Shown: positions 44,901-50,265 of the stretch, piece after piece
Position numbering within the stretch: position 1 is the stretch's first letter
Layout of the letters: each line of letters opens with the position of its first letter
Position numbers and translations under genes: made by a program
Source: Manduca sexta
Lineage: Eukaryota > Arthropoda > Insecta > Lepidoptera > Sphingidae
Assembly: GCF_014839805.1 (NCBI RefSeq)
Contig: NC_051130.1
Coordinates: 744,001-808,000, forward strand
Length of the DNA: 64,000 nucleotides
Direction: 5' to 3'
The notes under the pieces: model-generated
What the model saw: the letters and a program-made list of their open reading frames with translations, nothing else
Databases searched by the model: none
Told to the model about the DNA's origin: nothing

Positions 44901-47368
44901 TCCAAGAATGTCTCTGCTGTTCAGGACAGTGTACTCAGCACTCGTGAAACCAATATTCTGCTTAACAATGGCCGTGTTTATGCTCGGAATGCTGCTAAAG
45001 TTTGATAGTAAGTTTTTATTACCAAGAGGCCAATGTTGATGTTATGATCTCAGGGCCACATTTCTGTCCACGGGCCTTTACTGAGAGACCATCTCAGTAA
45101 AGGCCCGTGGACAGAAACGCGTTTATTTGCACAATACATTGGGACGCGACCATTTATAATAAGTTACAAAAAAGGGCTGATAAATAATTTTTATGTCATG
45201 ATAAAACAATAGTTACTAATATTACAAATGTGAAAGTTAATTTTGTTTTTGGTAATGTTATTGGGCTGTAAATCATTCTGCGTTGGCTTTACAAGTGGGT
45301 CAATAAGGCTAAGTGCAGTAATAATAACAATCTAACTTTTGAGTAAAATCTATAGACATGTAATGTATTGAACAATTTAATAAATCAAGCTTAAGCTGTT
45401 GTTTGAGAGCTTGTTCTCAGCTGAGAATGCGTTGTTGCATAAACAATACTCAGCTATCAAAATCCATCACACGACACACATTGTATCTTAAGACATCATT
45501 TGAACTGATGTTAACATGGATTTATAAAGTAACGGATATCTAAAGAAGCTGATCTTAATTTGATGGCGTCTCATCTGATATCGACTTGAGAGCGCAACTG
45601 AGATGCTTCTATTAATAAGGCCCTAAGGGTCTGTCTCACAACTTCTGTGTAAATGCTGCTCACATAAATAAGCTGGCCAAATACAAAAGACACTCTAATA
45701 TCCAAATGAATGTTAATAAAATTAATACCAGCTACCATTGCAGCTTAATACGAGAATTAATTACGAATAAAATTTACTTGAAACTTGTTAAACAGGCCCT
45801 AAATATATTGAATCAAACACCTGAGTTGCCTAATATTTGAATTTGTGTTTTATACATCGATATGTTCGTTTTCATCATGAAACAGTTATAAGTTCATTCA
45901 TGTCACACGTCGCATGCCTATCAATGGCGAAAGGTGAAGTTTTCCGAAAGAGAACCCGACACAACATACAGGATCATTTTGACATTGCATTGCTGAATGA
46001 AGGCACATACTCGTCTTCACCTTTGCTGACATTGTGCCAAAAATCATCCATTAATAACGAATATTTTCACCAAAAGTCCTGGTTTTAGTTTTTAGATTTT
46101 TTGGTCATTTTGTAGTTTAATGCGAAAATGGCTTATGCGTGAGTGTATTTCTGACTGAAAGTATGATGTTACCGCTGCGATGAATTCTTTTAGAGTACTA
46201 GTAGTGGCATTAGGGCACAAAAATTAATATTACTTTTTTTATATTTATTTTGTTCGAAACTTACACTTTTTTATTTTACATCTACGGCTCAAGTAACTTA
46301 TTGTAAAGTGTTATTTCCAAGTAGATAAGTATGTGGTTTGGTAAGTCAAAATGAGCCTGTACATATATGTACTAATATGCATGAATGAGGTCTGCAAATT
46401 GTTCTAATGATAATTAGATTCTCTTTATTGAAGCCGACAGGAATTGACTTATATGGATCCTTCGCCACTGCTGTCTGTCTTCGTGGATAAAGCTTATGTA
46501 TTGGATATTTTGCAGATGTGTACAGATCTATATTGGAATGGAAAGGCTGGACGGTGCCCAGTAGGTTGTGCTACAACGTTTACCTTCTTCATTTCCTCTT
46601 CGTTAGATTCTATGTAGGGATTCAGACCAGCATTATGAAAGCAACATTTTGGTTTCAAGTAAGTAACATTTTACTTAATCCCGTTTCTACCGTAAATCAT
46701 AATTAATACTAATTAATTGGGTACGGGCCTCCTCTACTACTGATAAGTATCAGGTTTAGTCCACCACGCTATCTTAGTGCGCATTGGTAGACTTCACACA
46801 CCCTCAAAATTTCTATACAAAGATTCTCAGGTATGCAGGTTTTCTCACGATGTTTTCCTTTACCGTTAAAGCAAGCGATAATTAACAAAGAATTCATATA
46901 TAATTTTAGAAAAGTCAGGGGTGTATGCCCTTGGGATTTGAACCTGCGGACATTCGTCTCGGCAGTCGGGTCCAAACCCAACTAGGCTATCGCCGCTCTA
47001 AATTATTTAATTTCATATAGTGTCAGAAGTTGCGCAAACGCTTGCGAACTTTTTGCCGAAAAATAGTAAACTATAATAAAACAGATAGTTTCTTGTTGCT
47101 TCAAAAATTCCACAAGCGGTCAACATCGTCTGCGCCACCTTAAAGTTGTAAATATTATGTCGCATCTGGCCAATTATCACTTAATTAATATTTTTTGCAT
47201 TCTCAGGTAATTTTTTTCATCGGACTGCTAACTTTCTCGTTTGTTTTTGCTTTCGTTTTCTGGATGTTATTGGAAGCTCCCATGGCAGAGTTGATGAAGA
47301 CTTTAATGAGCCCTAAAAAACGCGAAGAGGAAAAGTGTGAAGTGAATACAGGAAAAAATGATAATTAG
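26939..47368 (+). CDS. nrf-6-like: NRF-6-like multipass membrane acyltransferase, 13 exons, 624 aa
   Basis: Joining the 13 exons listed below gives 1,875 nt (624 codons plus stop) with matching phases and GT-AG at every intron. Seen: a signal peptide (residues 1-14, MMLLLLCLFGYSSA); an ectodomain with Cys39, 48, 87, 92, 108 and 129 and sequons at N20, N78, N96 and N110; a first membrane segment near 141-164; then an acyltransferase-3 region with R209 and H220 spaced as R-X10-H, WYLAADMQ at 353-360, GYIIGMALGYIL near 436, SRLCYNVYLLH at 539-549, and EAP at 594 after the last membrane segment. The tail is Lys/Glu-rich. Known: in C. elegans, loss of NRF-6 gives fluoxetine resistance and yolk/lipid transport defects, and insects carry many paralogues. 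Inference: an acyl group is transferred at a secretory-pathway or surface membrane; the substrate is unknown. Length suits the family. No 1:1 orthology is claimed. Confidence 0.93.
27050..27115 (+). repeat. short repeat fragment just after exon 1
   Basis: GGTGGCGAAAAGTGAAAAAT and AAAGAGAACCAAACACAA resemble 45920-45966 (GGCGAAAGGTGAAGTTTTCC, AAAGAGAACCCGACACAAC). Confidence 0.4.
27425..27525 (+). repeat. family C fragment
   Basis: CCTCGTCAGTCGACACAATT, ATGTCGGTTTGAAACTGAAT and ACACAGGCTGGTCCC in family order. Intron 1. Confidence 0.6.
27526..27849. other. no further feature seen
   Basis: AT-rich intron 1 sequence with no recognisable repeat. Confidence 0.5.
27850..28108 (+). repeat. family B tRNA-derived SINE, best-preserved copy
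   Basis: GACTGCCTCGGTGGCGTAGT, GCGGTACGGCAGCGCTCTGA, GGGTTCGAATCCCGAGTCGG, AGTCCGGAGTCTGGAATTTG, CATCATGGGACGGAACACAC, ATACCCCTTCGGGGATAAAT. Head, body and 3' end are intact. Intron 1. Confidence 0.85.
28150..28380. repeat. family E repeat, rearranged
   Basis: GACTGCAGCCTTCGTGGTTA is followed directly by AGATCGGACCGTCAACAGCT, then GGTAGATATTGTAGCTGACT, TTTTCGGATGACCAACACCT and an inverted outer block, i.e. the family's parts in a shuffled order. Confidence 0.55.
28381..28718. other. no further feature seen
   Basis: AT-rich intron 1 sequence with no recognisable repeat. Confidence 0.5.
28719..29357. mobile_element. foldback element, about 640 bp, arms of about 280-300 bp
   Basis: Outer ends CCCGCAGTCAACACCGGGGG and, on the complement, CCCGCATACAACACCGGGGG. 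The arms run inward (AATGAGATAYTAGA, CGGCTTAG, AATGTTCGCGTG, ACTGTGTGCCTAG) to CATGGGCGTGCATT at 28993 and its inverse near 29100. About 65 bp lie between the arms. Lies in intron 1, so the nascent transcript could fold into a long imperfect hairpin. Confidence 0.8.
29358..30289. other. no further feature seen
   Basis: AT-rich intron 1 sequence, including a 29470-29530 T-rich stretch. No copy elsewhere in the window. Confidence 0.5.
30290..30769 (+). mobile_element. non-autonomous Helitron, 480 bp
   Basis: Starts TCTATACTATTATATAAAGC, then GAGTTTGTTTGTTTGAACGC, and ends ACGCGGGCGGAGCCGCGGGC, AAAAG and CTAG, between host A and T. No coding frame. Confidence 0.8.
30887..31204 (+). repeat. family A SINE, full length
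   Basis: GCGGCGATAGCCTAGTTGTG head, B box GGTTCAAATCTC, ATCGTGAGGAAACCTGCACA, GGCCTAATCCCTCTCAGAAG, tail ending TATAATACAGGGTAATATTA. Intron 1. Confidence 0.85.
31205..31360 (+). repeat. family E fragment
   Basis: TTATCGAAACGTCTAGAGAA, ACGCGATAAAATCCGGAATA and GCGTAAACATAAGAAATCAT in family order. Confidence 0.6.
31385..31562. mobile_element. family K MITE, 5' end lost
   Basis: Shares CGTCACATAAATGTATAAGC, CAAATACAAAAGTCT and the end CTTTTGAAACAGGCCCT with 40232-40405 and 45628-45803. Confidence 0.55.
31654..32041. mobile_element. hAT-type MITE with 8-bp target duplication, 388 bp
   Basis: Starts CAGGGCCGTAGCT and ends AGCTACGGCCCTA (inverted), flanked by identical GTTTAATA at 31646-31653 and 32042-32049. 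An 8-bp duplication and CAGGG ends are hAT hallmarks. No coding frame. Intron 1. Confidence 0.85.
32050..33094. other. no further feature seen; TTTA tetranucleotide run near 32780
   Basis: AT-rich intron 1 sequence. A run of TTTA units at 32780-32801 may be a retroposon tail read in reverse, but the body was not recognised. Confidence 0.45.
33095..33318 (-). repeat. family B SINE, 45 bp before exon 2
   Basis: Inverse blocks GGCAGAGGCACAAC, ATGTGATAGGGAGCGAGCCT, TCAGACTCAGGCTGATGCTG and head inverse CTATGCCATCAAGGAAGTCA. Its right end lies close to the exon 2 acceptor. Confidence 0.7.
33364..33503 (+). CDS. nrf-6-like: NRF-6-like exon 2 (residues 21-67)
   Basis: Follows TTTTCCAG and ends at CAG|GTAAGG in phase 0. 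It encodes the start of the NRF ectodomain, including MPNLIRLDPYEKCL and two Cys residues (39, 48). An inverted family B SINE ends about 45 bp upstream. Confidence 0.92.
33640..33775 (+). repeat. family C fragment
   Basis: GTCAGTTGACACAATTATGC, CGGCCTGTTTGACACTGGAT and TAGTCCTTGAACACGACA. Intron 2. Confidence 0.6.
33850..34065 (-). mobile_element. R1-like LINE 3' UTR fragment
   Basis: GCGGCCCTCTTCGGCGCATT, ACGCGGTGCCGCCTGATGCA, GCGACCGAAGGACGCTCTTA and GGGCCTACCTTCCACAAGGC. Same orientation as 14953-15799. Intron 2. Confidence 0.7.
34066..34687. other. no further feature seen
   Basis: Intron 2 sequence. The part 34100-34210 (GATATCAGATGAGACG) is loosely like 45540-45610 inverted. The open frame at 34445-34660 has no domain support. 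Confidence 0.4.
34688..34765 (-). repeat. family A SINE head fragment
   Basis: Inverse head: ATTCATCTCGGCAGTCCGTC and CCAACTAGTCCATCGCTAC. Confidence 0.6.
34930..35173 (+). repeat. family G repeat, copy 1
   Basis: TTTATGTCCAATATAAAATG followed about 75 bp later by CGCAACTATGCTCGCCTACG and TGATGAATAAAGG. Copies 2 and 3 share this 3' end. Confidence 0.65.
35445..35555 (+). repeat. fragment of a family D-like repeat
   Basis: GCGGTTCGCCTGATGGTGAG resembles the family D start, but the following CAGCATCTACCGCCTATGGA differs, so it is probably a related family. Confidence 0.4.
35744..36056 (+). CDS. nrf-6-like: NRF-6-like exon 3 (residues 68-171)
   Basis: Follows TTATTGCAG and ends GAAG|GTAATT with one base over. 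It carries four ectodomain Cys residues, three Asn-X-Ser/Thr sites and the first membrane segment after the NRF domain. This is the longest exon. Confidence 0.95.
36077..36238 (+). repeat. family G repeat, copy 2
   Basis: GCCAGCCCGAGCTGACTTC, TTTTATGTCCAATATAAAAT and GCAGCTATGTTCGCCTACGT then TATGAATAAAGC. Begins 21 bp after exon 3. Confidence 0.65.
36413..36598 (+). repeat. tandem duplication, 99-bp period, in intron 3
   Basis: CTGTAGAAGCAAG starts units at 36413 and 36512. Both continue to AAGTCTCGATTC/AGGTCTCGATTC and end at a CWTTCTTCA/CATGCTTCA block. Two diverged units. Confidence 0.8.
36634..36745 (+). CDS. nrf-6-like: NRF-6-like exon 4 (residues 172-208)
   Basis: Follows TTTTCACAG and ends ATAAG|GTAAGT with two bases over. 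It encodes a basic linker and LRSLNGI, the usual entry to the acyltransferase-3 domain. The Arg209 codon is completed by exon 5. Confidence 0.93.
36897..37013 (+). repeat. family B SINE 3' half
   Basis: ATATGGCGATAGGTTCGACC, CATCATGGGACGGAACACAC, ATACCCCTTCGGGGATAAAT. Intron 4. Confidence 0.75.
37177..37408 (+). repeat. family B SINE, full but diverged
   Basis: ATCGGTGGCGTAGTTGTGTT, GTGCGCGGTACGGCATTTAT, GGGTTCGAAATCCTGGTTGG, TCGATATGGTGACAGGCTCG. Intron 4. Confidence 0.7.
37411..37732. other. no further feature seen
   Basis: AT-rich intron 4 sequence. Confidence 0.5.
37733..38313. mobile_element. hAT-like element, host of a SINE insertion
   Basis: Left GTTGCCAGACGTCCCGTATT and right AATCTGGCAACCCTAC are partly inverted (TTGCCAGA). 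CCCGTATTTACCGGGACGTC is a palindromic subterminal block. A family A SINE lies inside. No clear target duplication. Confidence 0.5.
37970..38253 (-). repeat. family A SINE inside the hAT-like element
   Basis: Inverse tail AATATCAGCCCTGTATTATA through CAGGTTTCCTCACGATGTTT to CATTCGTCTTGGCAGTCCGT and TAGGCTATCGTCAC. About 30 bp around the B box are missing. Confidence 0.8.
38597..38607 (+). repeat. G11 run 70 bp before exon 5
   Basis: Eleven consecutive G in intron 4. G-runs near acceptors can bind splicing factors, but no further evidence is visible. Confidence 0.8.
38678..38759 (+). CDS. nrf-6-like: NRF-6-like exon 5 (residues 209-236)
   Basis: Follows TTTACAG and ends AAAAG|GTATGT in phase 0. 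Encodes SICIGMVILGHSL with His220 of the R-X10-H motif. The acceptor is tandem (CAG then GAG, 38675-38680). Using the second AG would stay in frame but drop Arg209. Confidence 0.93.
38832..39062 (+). repeat. family B SINE, diverged
   Basis: CTGCTTTGGCGTAGTTTTTC, CAGGTTCGAATCCCGGCTCG, AGCTCAGAGTCTGGAATTTG, AAAAAGTAGGTGCCGTGGTT. Intron 5. Confidence 0.7.
39308..39343. repeat. short GC-capped hairpin in intron 5
   Basis: GGGGGACTTTGTTT and AAACAAAGTGCCCCC pair with one bulged base around a 6-nt loop, at the end of a sequence (39180-39307) that resembles old Helitron-type DNA. Confidence 0.7.
39353..39676 (+). mobile_element. Helitron remnant carrying a family G insertion
   Basis: TTTGTTTATTTAAACGCGTT at the start and CGCGCGGAACCGCGCGC, AAAAGCTAT at the end are Helitron-like. 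The middle 39420-39617 is family G. It ends 23 bp before exon 6. Confidence 0.5.
39420..39617 (+). repeat. family G repeat, copy 3
   Basis: TGCCAGCCCGAGCTGGTTAC, AATTTAAAATGTCC and GCAACTTTGTTCGCCTACGT then GATAAATAAAC. Confidence 0.65.
39700..39866 (+). CDS. nrf-6-like: NRF-6-like exon 6 (residues 237-291)
   Basis: Follows TTTTTCCAG and ends TTAAG|GTAAGA with two bases over. Encodes a hydrophobic segment with FFTLSGLLLVF, the FFxLSG-type motif expected in acyltransferase-3 proteins, then a basic loop. Confidence 0.95.
39910..40130 (-). repeat. family D repeat
   Basis: GTCCCTGTTGTGTTCCGGTT, CATTGTAGCCAGTGTAACTA, TTCAAGGTGTTAGATGGTAA and GGCGAGCTCGTCTCGTCATT. Intron 6. Confidence 0.75.
40232..40405. 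mobile_element. family K MITE
   Basis: TTGTTTCACAACTTCTGAGT, CTACTCGTCATATAAATGTA and an end TTTCAAACTTGTGCAATGGG-like. Intron 6. Confidence 0.55.
40799..40877 (+). CDS. nrf-6-like: NRF-6-like exon 7 (residues 292-318)
   Basis: Follows TTCTATAG and ends GGGAG|GTAAGT in phase 0. Encodes LTPAYAVIIGF and GSGPLWE, both family-typical. Downstream, intron 7 holds a Helitron. Confidence 0.94.
40934..41354 (+). mobile_element. non-autonomous Helitron, twin of 62812-63224
   Basis: Starts TCTAAATATATATAACTCAA between A and T and ends ACGCGGGCGAAGCCGCGAGC, AAAAG and CTAG. About 95 percent identical by eye to 62812-63224. Contains a (GACT)n expansion. Intron 7. Confidence 0.85.
41468..41571 (+). CDS. 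nrf-6-like: NRF-6-like exon 8 (residues 319-352)
   Basis: Follows GCTTCAG and ends TCTTG|GTAAGT with two bases over. Encodes CRRDWWRHFIYINNY, the conserved C-x-x-x-W-W segment of the family. Confidence 0.95.
41695..41850 (-). repeat. family N repeat, copy 1
   Basis: The inverse of 41700-41830 (CCTTTTCTCACTCACGTATC, AATTTGACAGCTTCCCTTTC, CACCAAATTTCAAAG) matches 56570-56700. Intron 8. Confidence 0.55.
41963..42078 (-). repeat. family A SINE 3' fragment
   Basis: ATAATATCAGCCCTGTATTA, GAGAGGGATTATGCCCTAGT, CCACGCTGGCCTAGTGCGGA. Intron 8. Confidence 0.75.
42401..42574 (+). CDS. nrf-6-like: NRF-6-like exon 9 (residues 353-410)
   Basis: Follows TGTTCCAG and ends CCTGA|GTATGT with two bases over. 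Opens with the hallmark WYLAADMQLFLLG, followed by two hydrophobic segments. Confidence 0.95.
   Translation, partial: VSSRRYAIVFAWYHRRRILPYQDEQDRHVVYAERGWDHRTNFTHLLSKLGWNYDVNS
42671..42925 (+). repeat. family B SINE with local duplication at the B box
   Basis: ACTGCCTCGGTGGCGTAGTT; GAGGTCCTCAGGGTTCCCCT then GAGGGTTCGAATCCCGGATC, so GAGG..AGGGTTC is partly duplicated; then the standard body. Intron 9. Confidence 0.8.
42935..43135 (-). repeat. family C repeat ending 40 bp before exon 10
   Basis: ATTCGCTTGGATAGCGACCA, AGTGTGTCACGTTCCGGCAT, GGCATAATTGAGTCGACTGA and CTCCACTCTGCTTACTA. Confidence 0.7.
43175..43325 (+). CDS. nrf-6-like: NRF-6-like exon 10 (residues 411-461)
   Basis: Follows TCTTCACCAG and ends TATAAG|GTAAGT in phase 0. 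Encodes the N-rich loop and GYIIGMALGYIL. A family C repeat ends about 40 bp before this acceptor. Confidence 0.95.
43594..43888 (+). repeat. family D repeat, full length
   Basis: GAGCTTGCTGTTCGCCTGAT, GGTAAGCGATACGACCGCCC, ACACCATCCAACACCTTGAA, TACTGCTGCTTGGCGGAAAT, ACATATGAGAGACCTACCAC. Intron 10. Confidence 0.8.
44135..44280 (+). repeat. family E fragment
   Basis: GTGACCACGAAGGCTGCAAA, GTCTTCGAAGCGTCGGGAGA and AACCGCGAAAAAATCCG. Intron 10. Confidence 0.65.
44405..44790 (-). repeat. two adjacent family C copies reaching exon 11
   Basis: A partial copy 44405-44512 (GATCCGGTTCCTAACAAGCC) is followed by a fuller one 44525-44740 (CCAACAGGCCGGCATAGTTG, CGCACTCCACTTACCATTAG) and a further CACCTGATG-type inverse block to 44790. 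Confidence 0.65.
44821..45007 (+). CDS. nrf-6-like: NRF-6-like exon 11 (residues 462-523)
   Basis: Follows GTTCTTTCCAG and ends TGATA|GTAAGT with one base over. Encodes two membrane segments around YGDHPRMSLLFR. A family C repeat reaches to within about 30 bp of the acceptor. A perfect hairpin begins 54 bp after the exon. Confidence 0.95.
45061..45117. repeat. perfect 25-bp inverted repeat, 7-nt loop, in intron 11
   Basis: Arms 45061-45085 and 45093-45117 are exact reverse complements (arm begins TTTCTGTCCACGGGCC and ends ACTGAG), with loop AGACCAT. The GC content is far above the surroundings. The structure lies 54 nt after exon 11 and would form in the nascent pre-mRNA. Confidence 0.95.
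45118..45627. other. no further feature seen
   Basis: AT-rich intron 11 sequence. Confidence 0.5.
45628..45803. mobile_element. family K MITE, best-preserved ends
   Basis: Starts AGGGTCTGTCTCACAACTTC and ends AAACTTGTTAAACAGGCCCT, inverted over about 18 bp with mismatches. Intron 11. Confidence 0.65.
45968..46361 (-). mobile_element. family M MITE, copy 2 (394 bp)
   Basis: Ends TACAGGATCATTTTGAC and, on the complement, TACAGGCTCATTTTGAC. The interior is inverse to 20379-20781 (TTTCTGACTGAAAGTATGAT, CAAGTAACTTATTGTAAAGT). Intron 11. Confidence 0.75.
46516..46658 (+). CDS. nrf-6-like: NRF-6-like exon 12 (residues 524-571)
   Basis: Follows ATTTTGCAG and ends TTTCAA|GTAAGT in phase 0. Encodes PSRLCYNVYLLH with His549, the conserved Y-x-x-x-L-x-H segment near the C-terminus of the domain. 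Confidence 0.95.
46722..46996 (-). repeat. family A SINE, tail trimmed
   Basis: GGGCCTCCTCTACTACTGAT, GCAGGTTTTCTCACGATGTT, CCTTGGGATTTGAACCTGCG, AACCCAACTAGGCTATCGCC. Intron 12. Confidence 0.8.
47207..47368 (+). CDS. nrf-6-like: NRF-6-like exon 13 (residues 572-624 and stop)
   Basis: Follows CATTCTCAG. It encodes the last membrane segment, EAPMAELM and a Lys/Glu-rich tail (KKREEEK), and stops at TAG 47366-47368. Confidence 0.95.
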   Translation, partial: VIFFIGLLTFSFVFAFVFWMLLEAPMAELMKTLMSPKKREEEKCEVNTGKNDN

Positions 47369-47810
47369 GTTATAAAATTTCGTTTAAGGTTAACTACATG
47401 ACGTTTTAAACGACGCGCGTTTTTATACCCGCGAAGTCTGCGTGTCGACTACGTGAATCTTTTACGTAGTTTGCTGTCAGGATATAAATATAAAAAATAT
47501 CGCAGCTATGCAAGGCTATTTAAGTTAATTTGGTCTGCAGCCTTTTAAATATAGGTACAGTTCAGAAAGCATTACATTTATCGCCCTTTTTCTTCGAGCG
47601 AAACGCGTAGTCAGCCGTTTTATAAAGCGTCATGTGTATAACTATTATAAGCGTTTTTAGTGTTTTAACTAAAAACTGTTGTATCGCTTTTTTGCTTATG
47701 TTAAATATTTAATTCTGATTAGATTAATTACTGGTTAACATTATTATTGCTGACGCATTTTTATGTATTTATGTTTTTTGACTAGACATGTAAATAAAAT
47801 GTATATTGTG
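47369..47810 (+). other. nrf-6-like: 3' UTR of the NRF-6-like gene with AATAAA
   Basis: AT-rich non-repeat sequence follows the stop. A canonical AATAAA is at 47793-47798, about 425 bp after the stop, followed by a TG/T-rich stretch. The cleavage site is inferred to lie near 47810-47820. Confidence 0.5.
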
Positions 47811-47894
47811 GTTTGTTATACTCATTAATTAACTGAAGAAGTTTGACGAAACCTGTGCACCCTGCACCTATGTGTACTCCTTCGGAAATATAAA

Positions 47895-48125
47895 GCATTA
47901 GCGACGATAGCGACCACTGTACACAAGGTGTTAAAACCTGCCATAGTAGCTCACTTAAGTATGTCGCGTTCCGGGATCAGCCTGTGTATTTCCGGTTCCA
48001 ACAGGCCGGCATAATTGTGTCGACTGTCGAGGGGTAATCATCTCTCGTCAGTCGATATTCTATTGGACCCCACTCCACTTACCATCAGTTGCAGCGGGGT
48101 CTTTGCCATGCTCGTATATAAAAAA
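47895..48125 (-). repeat. family C repeat just after the gene
   Basis: GATAGCGACCACTGTACACA, GTCGCGTTCCGGGATCAGCC, CAACAGGCCGGCATAATTGT, CCCCACTCCACTTACCATCA. Near-consensus copy. Confidence 0.75.
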
Positions 48126-48442
48126 AAATAAGAACAACACATTAAAAAAAAACAGCACCGTTCCGAAATATACAAAAAAGCCAAATAGAAAATAACAAAC
48201 GGACAAAATGTACCCAAAATTGTGGCCGTGTGATTAATTATATGCAACCCTTTTCAGCAACAGCTCGGGAACAAATATCAAGTAAAGAAGGGCAATTAAG
48301 GGTACAACGTACAAAACCCTTTAACATGTCTCACTGTGGACAAATTGTCCGCTTGAGTTTAACCTGTTATAAATTTTTTTACTGCTTTATCTCGGTGTTT
48401 TATGTTACGAAGACCTGACGATGTCTTTTTGATGTTCCTTGT
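48126..48442. other. no gene seen
   Basis: AT-rich sequence with no recognisable coding frame or repeat. Confidence 0.5.
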
Positions 48443-48565
48443 CCGGGTAAAGTGATATGGATTTTCTGATCAGTCAGGGATCCAGATTTACTGGCTCTCT
48501 ATCACATGGGATTGAATGGTAAACCAGTGAAGCCTCTGTCTACCCTAAGGGTAAATGGCGTGAGT
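48443..48565 (+). repeat. family B SINE body fragment, diverged
   Basis: GGGTAAAGTGATATGGATTT, CTCTCTATCACATGGGATTG, TAAATGGCGTGAGTAT. Confidence 0.5.
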
Positions 48566-48630
48566 ATGCTTGCAATATTGTAGAAGAAAAAATACAGTTT
48601 TCTCGTATGTTATTAATATAAGCAAGTAAC

Positions 48631-48954
48631 ATAATAATAATATCAACCCTGTATTATATACTGTCCCACTGTTGGGCACGGGCCTCCTCTACTACTGAGA
48701 GGGATTAGGCCTTAGTCCACCACGCTGGCCTAGTGCGGATTAATAGACTTCACACACCCTCGAAATCCCTATAGAGAACTTCTTAGGTATGCAGATTTCC
48801 TCACAGTGTTTTCCTTCACCGTTAAAGCAAGTGATAATTCACAAAGAATACCCACATCATTTTAGAAACGTCAGAGGTGTGTGCCCTTTAGGTTTTGAAC
48901 CTGTGACATTCGTCTCGGCAGTCCGTTCCACACCCAACTAAGCTATCACTGCTT
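48631..48954 (-). repeat. family A SINE, full length
   Basis: AATATCAACCCTGTATTATA, GAGGGATTAGGCCTTAGTCC, TTCCTCACAGTGTTTTCCTT, GGTTTTGAACCTGTGACATT, CACCCAACTAAGCTATCACT. Confidence 0.85.
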
Positions 48955-49029
48955 CTAGTAACATAATATTATTCCCCAGGAATCAAACAAAGTACAACTT
49001 GACCAAAATAACAGTACTTTATTATTGCT

Positions 49030-49215
49030 TTTTTTATACGAGCTTGGTAAAGTGACTCCACTGCGCCTGATGGTAAGTGGAGAGGTGTCCAAGAGAATGT
49101 CGACTGATGAGAGATGATTAACCCTCGACAGTCGATATAATTATGCTGGCCTGATGGGACTGGTATACGGGCTAATCCCGGAACGCGACAAACATGGGCC
49201 ATAATGACACCGTAA
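49030..49215 (+). repeat. family C repeat
   Basis: CCTGATGGTAAGTGGAGAGG, GACTGATGAGAGATGATTAA, TCCCGGAACGCGACAAACAT. Confidence 0.75.
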
Positions 49216-49449
49216 TAATACACCGTATAAATTCTCAGGAGTCGCCTACCTGACTGATATTAAATTTAAAATTGCATTTAACGTCGCGATGCTAAAGGAA
49301 TATGACATCGTATTATATAATCTGACTTGGTGCAAAGCTTAGGTCCTAACGAAGAGCAGAAGCTGAAGATTTTAAGTTTGAAAATATATAGAGCAATTAA
49401 ATCATAAAAGTTAATACGCGATAAATATTTTCTGATTGAGTAATTTATG

Positions 49450-49575
49450 AATCATCGTCATCAGCCGCAGCCCACTACTGAATATTGGCCTTCTCAAAAG
49501 ACTTCCAGATCTACCTACTGTAAGCGGCCCGCATCCAGCGACCTCCTGCGAGTTTCATAGGTCATCTGTCCACCT
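49450..49575 (-). mobile_element. RTE-type LINE 3' tail
   Basis: CATCGTCATCAGCCGCAGCC, CACTACTGAATATTGGCC, CATCCAGCGACCTCCTGCGA, TCATCTGTCCACCTCAA. Confidence 0.65.
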
Positions 49576-49745
49576 CAATTTATTTATCATTTATCAATAC
49601 ATCAATATATATTTAATCAATCGACTGTTAAGTAGCTATGACATTAAGTTGAAGCAACGGTTTTTTACAGTAAGTTGATAAATAAATATTGTATTGGTGT
49701 TGTAATTTTGTGTTCTGTGTTTTTGCAAGAATTAACTGTGTGCGT

Positions 49746-49925
49746 TCGTGAGGAAACCTGCGCATACCTGAGAAATTCTCTATAGGAATTTTCAAGGTGT
49801 GTGAAGTCTACCAATCCGCACTGGGCCAGCGTGGTGGACTAAGGCCTAATCCCTCTTAGTAGAGGAGGCCCGTGTCTAACAATGGGACAGTATATAATGC
49901 AGGGCTGATATTATTATTTTATTAT
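49746..49925 (+). repeat. family A SINE 3' half
   Basis: CGTGAGGAAACCTGCGCATA, GGACTAAGGCCTAATCCCTC and TATATAATGCAGGGCTGATA, then a TATT tail. Confidence 0.8.
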
Positions 49926-50059
49926 TATAATTTTGTGTAGCGCCTTATACAACTGAAATGACGAGTTAGATTAGTCGCTGCTCTAATTTTAAGAGTTTAC
50001 CCACAAATAATGTAACACTTAGTACTTTGAATCATAAACAAATCAATCTGTATGAATCA

Positions 50060-50265
50060 TGTTTTTATACTTGCACGGTTAAGTGACCCGACTGCACCTG
50101 ATGGTAAGTGGAGTGGGGTCCAATAGAATGTCGACTGACGAGAGATGATTACCCCACGGCAGTCGACACAATTATGCCGGCCTGTTTGGACCGGATATAC
50201 ACAGGCTAATCCCGGTACGCGACACACTTTCGCGAACCACTGTGACGGGTTTTAGCACCTTTAAA
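50060..50265 (+). repeat. family C repeat, near-consensus
   Basis: CCTGATGGTAAGTGGAGTGG, TCGACTGACGAGAGATGATT, CAGTCGACACAATTATGCCG, ATACACAGGCTAATCCCGGT. Confidence 0.8.

Noticed and set aside
45837..46088. 83-codon plus-strand frame
   Set aside because: It spans the border of a family M MITE and a short repeat, so it is not a gene.
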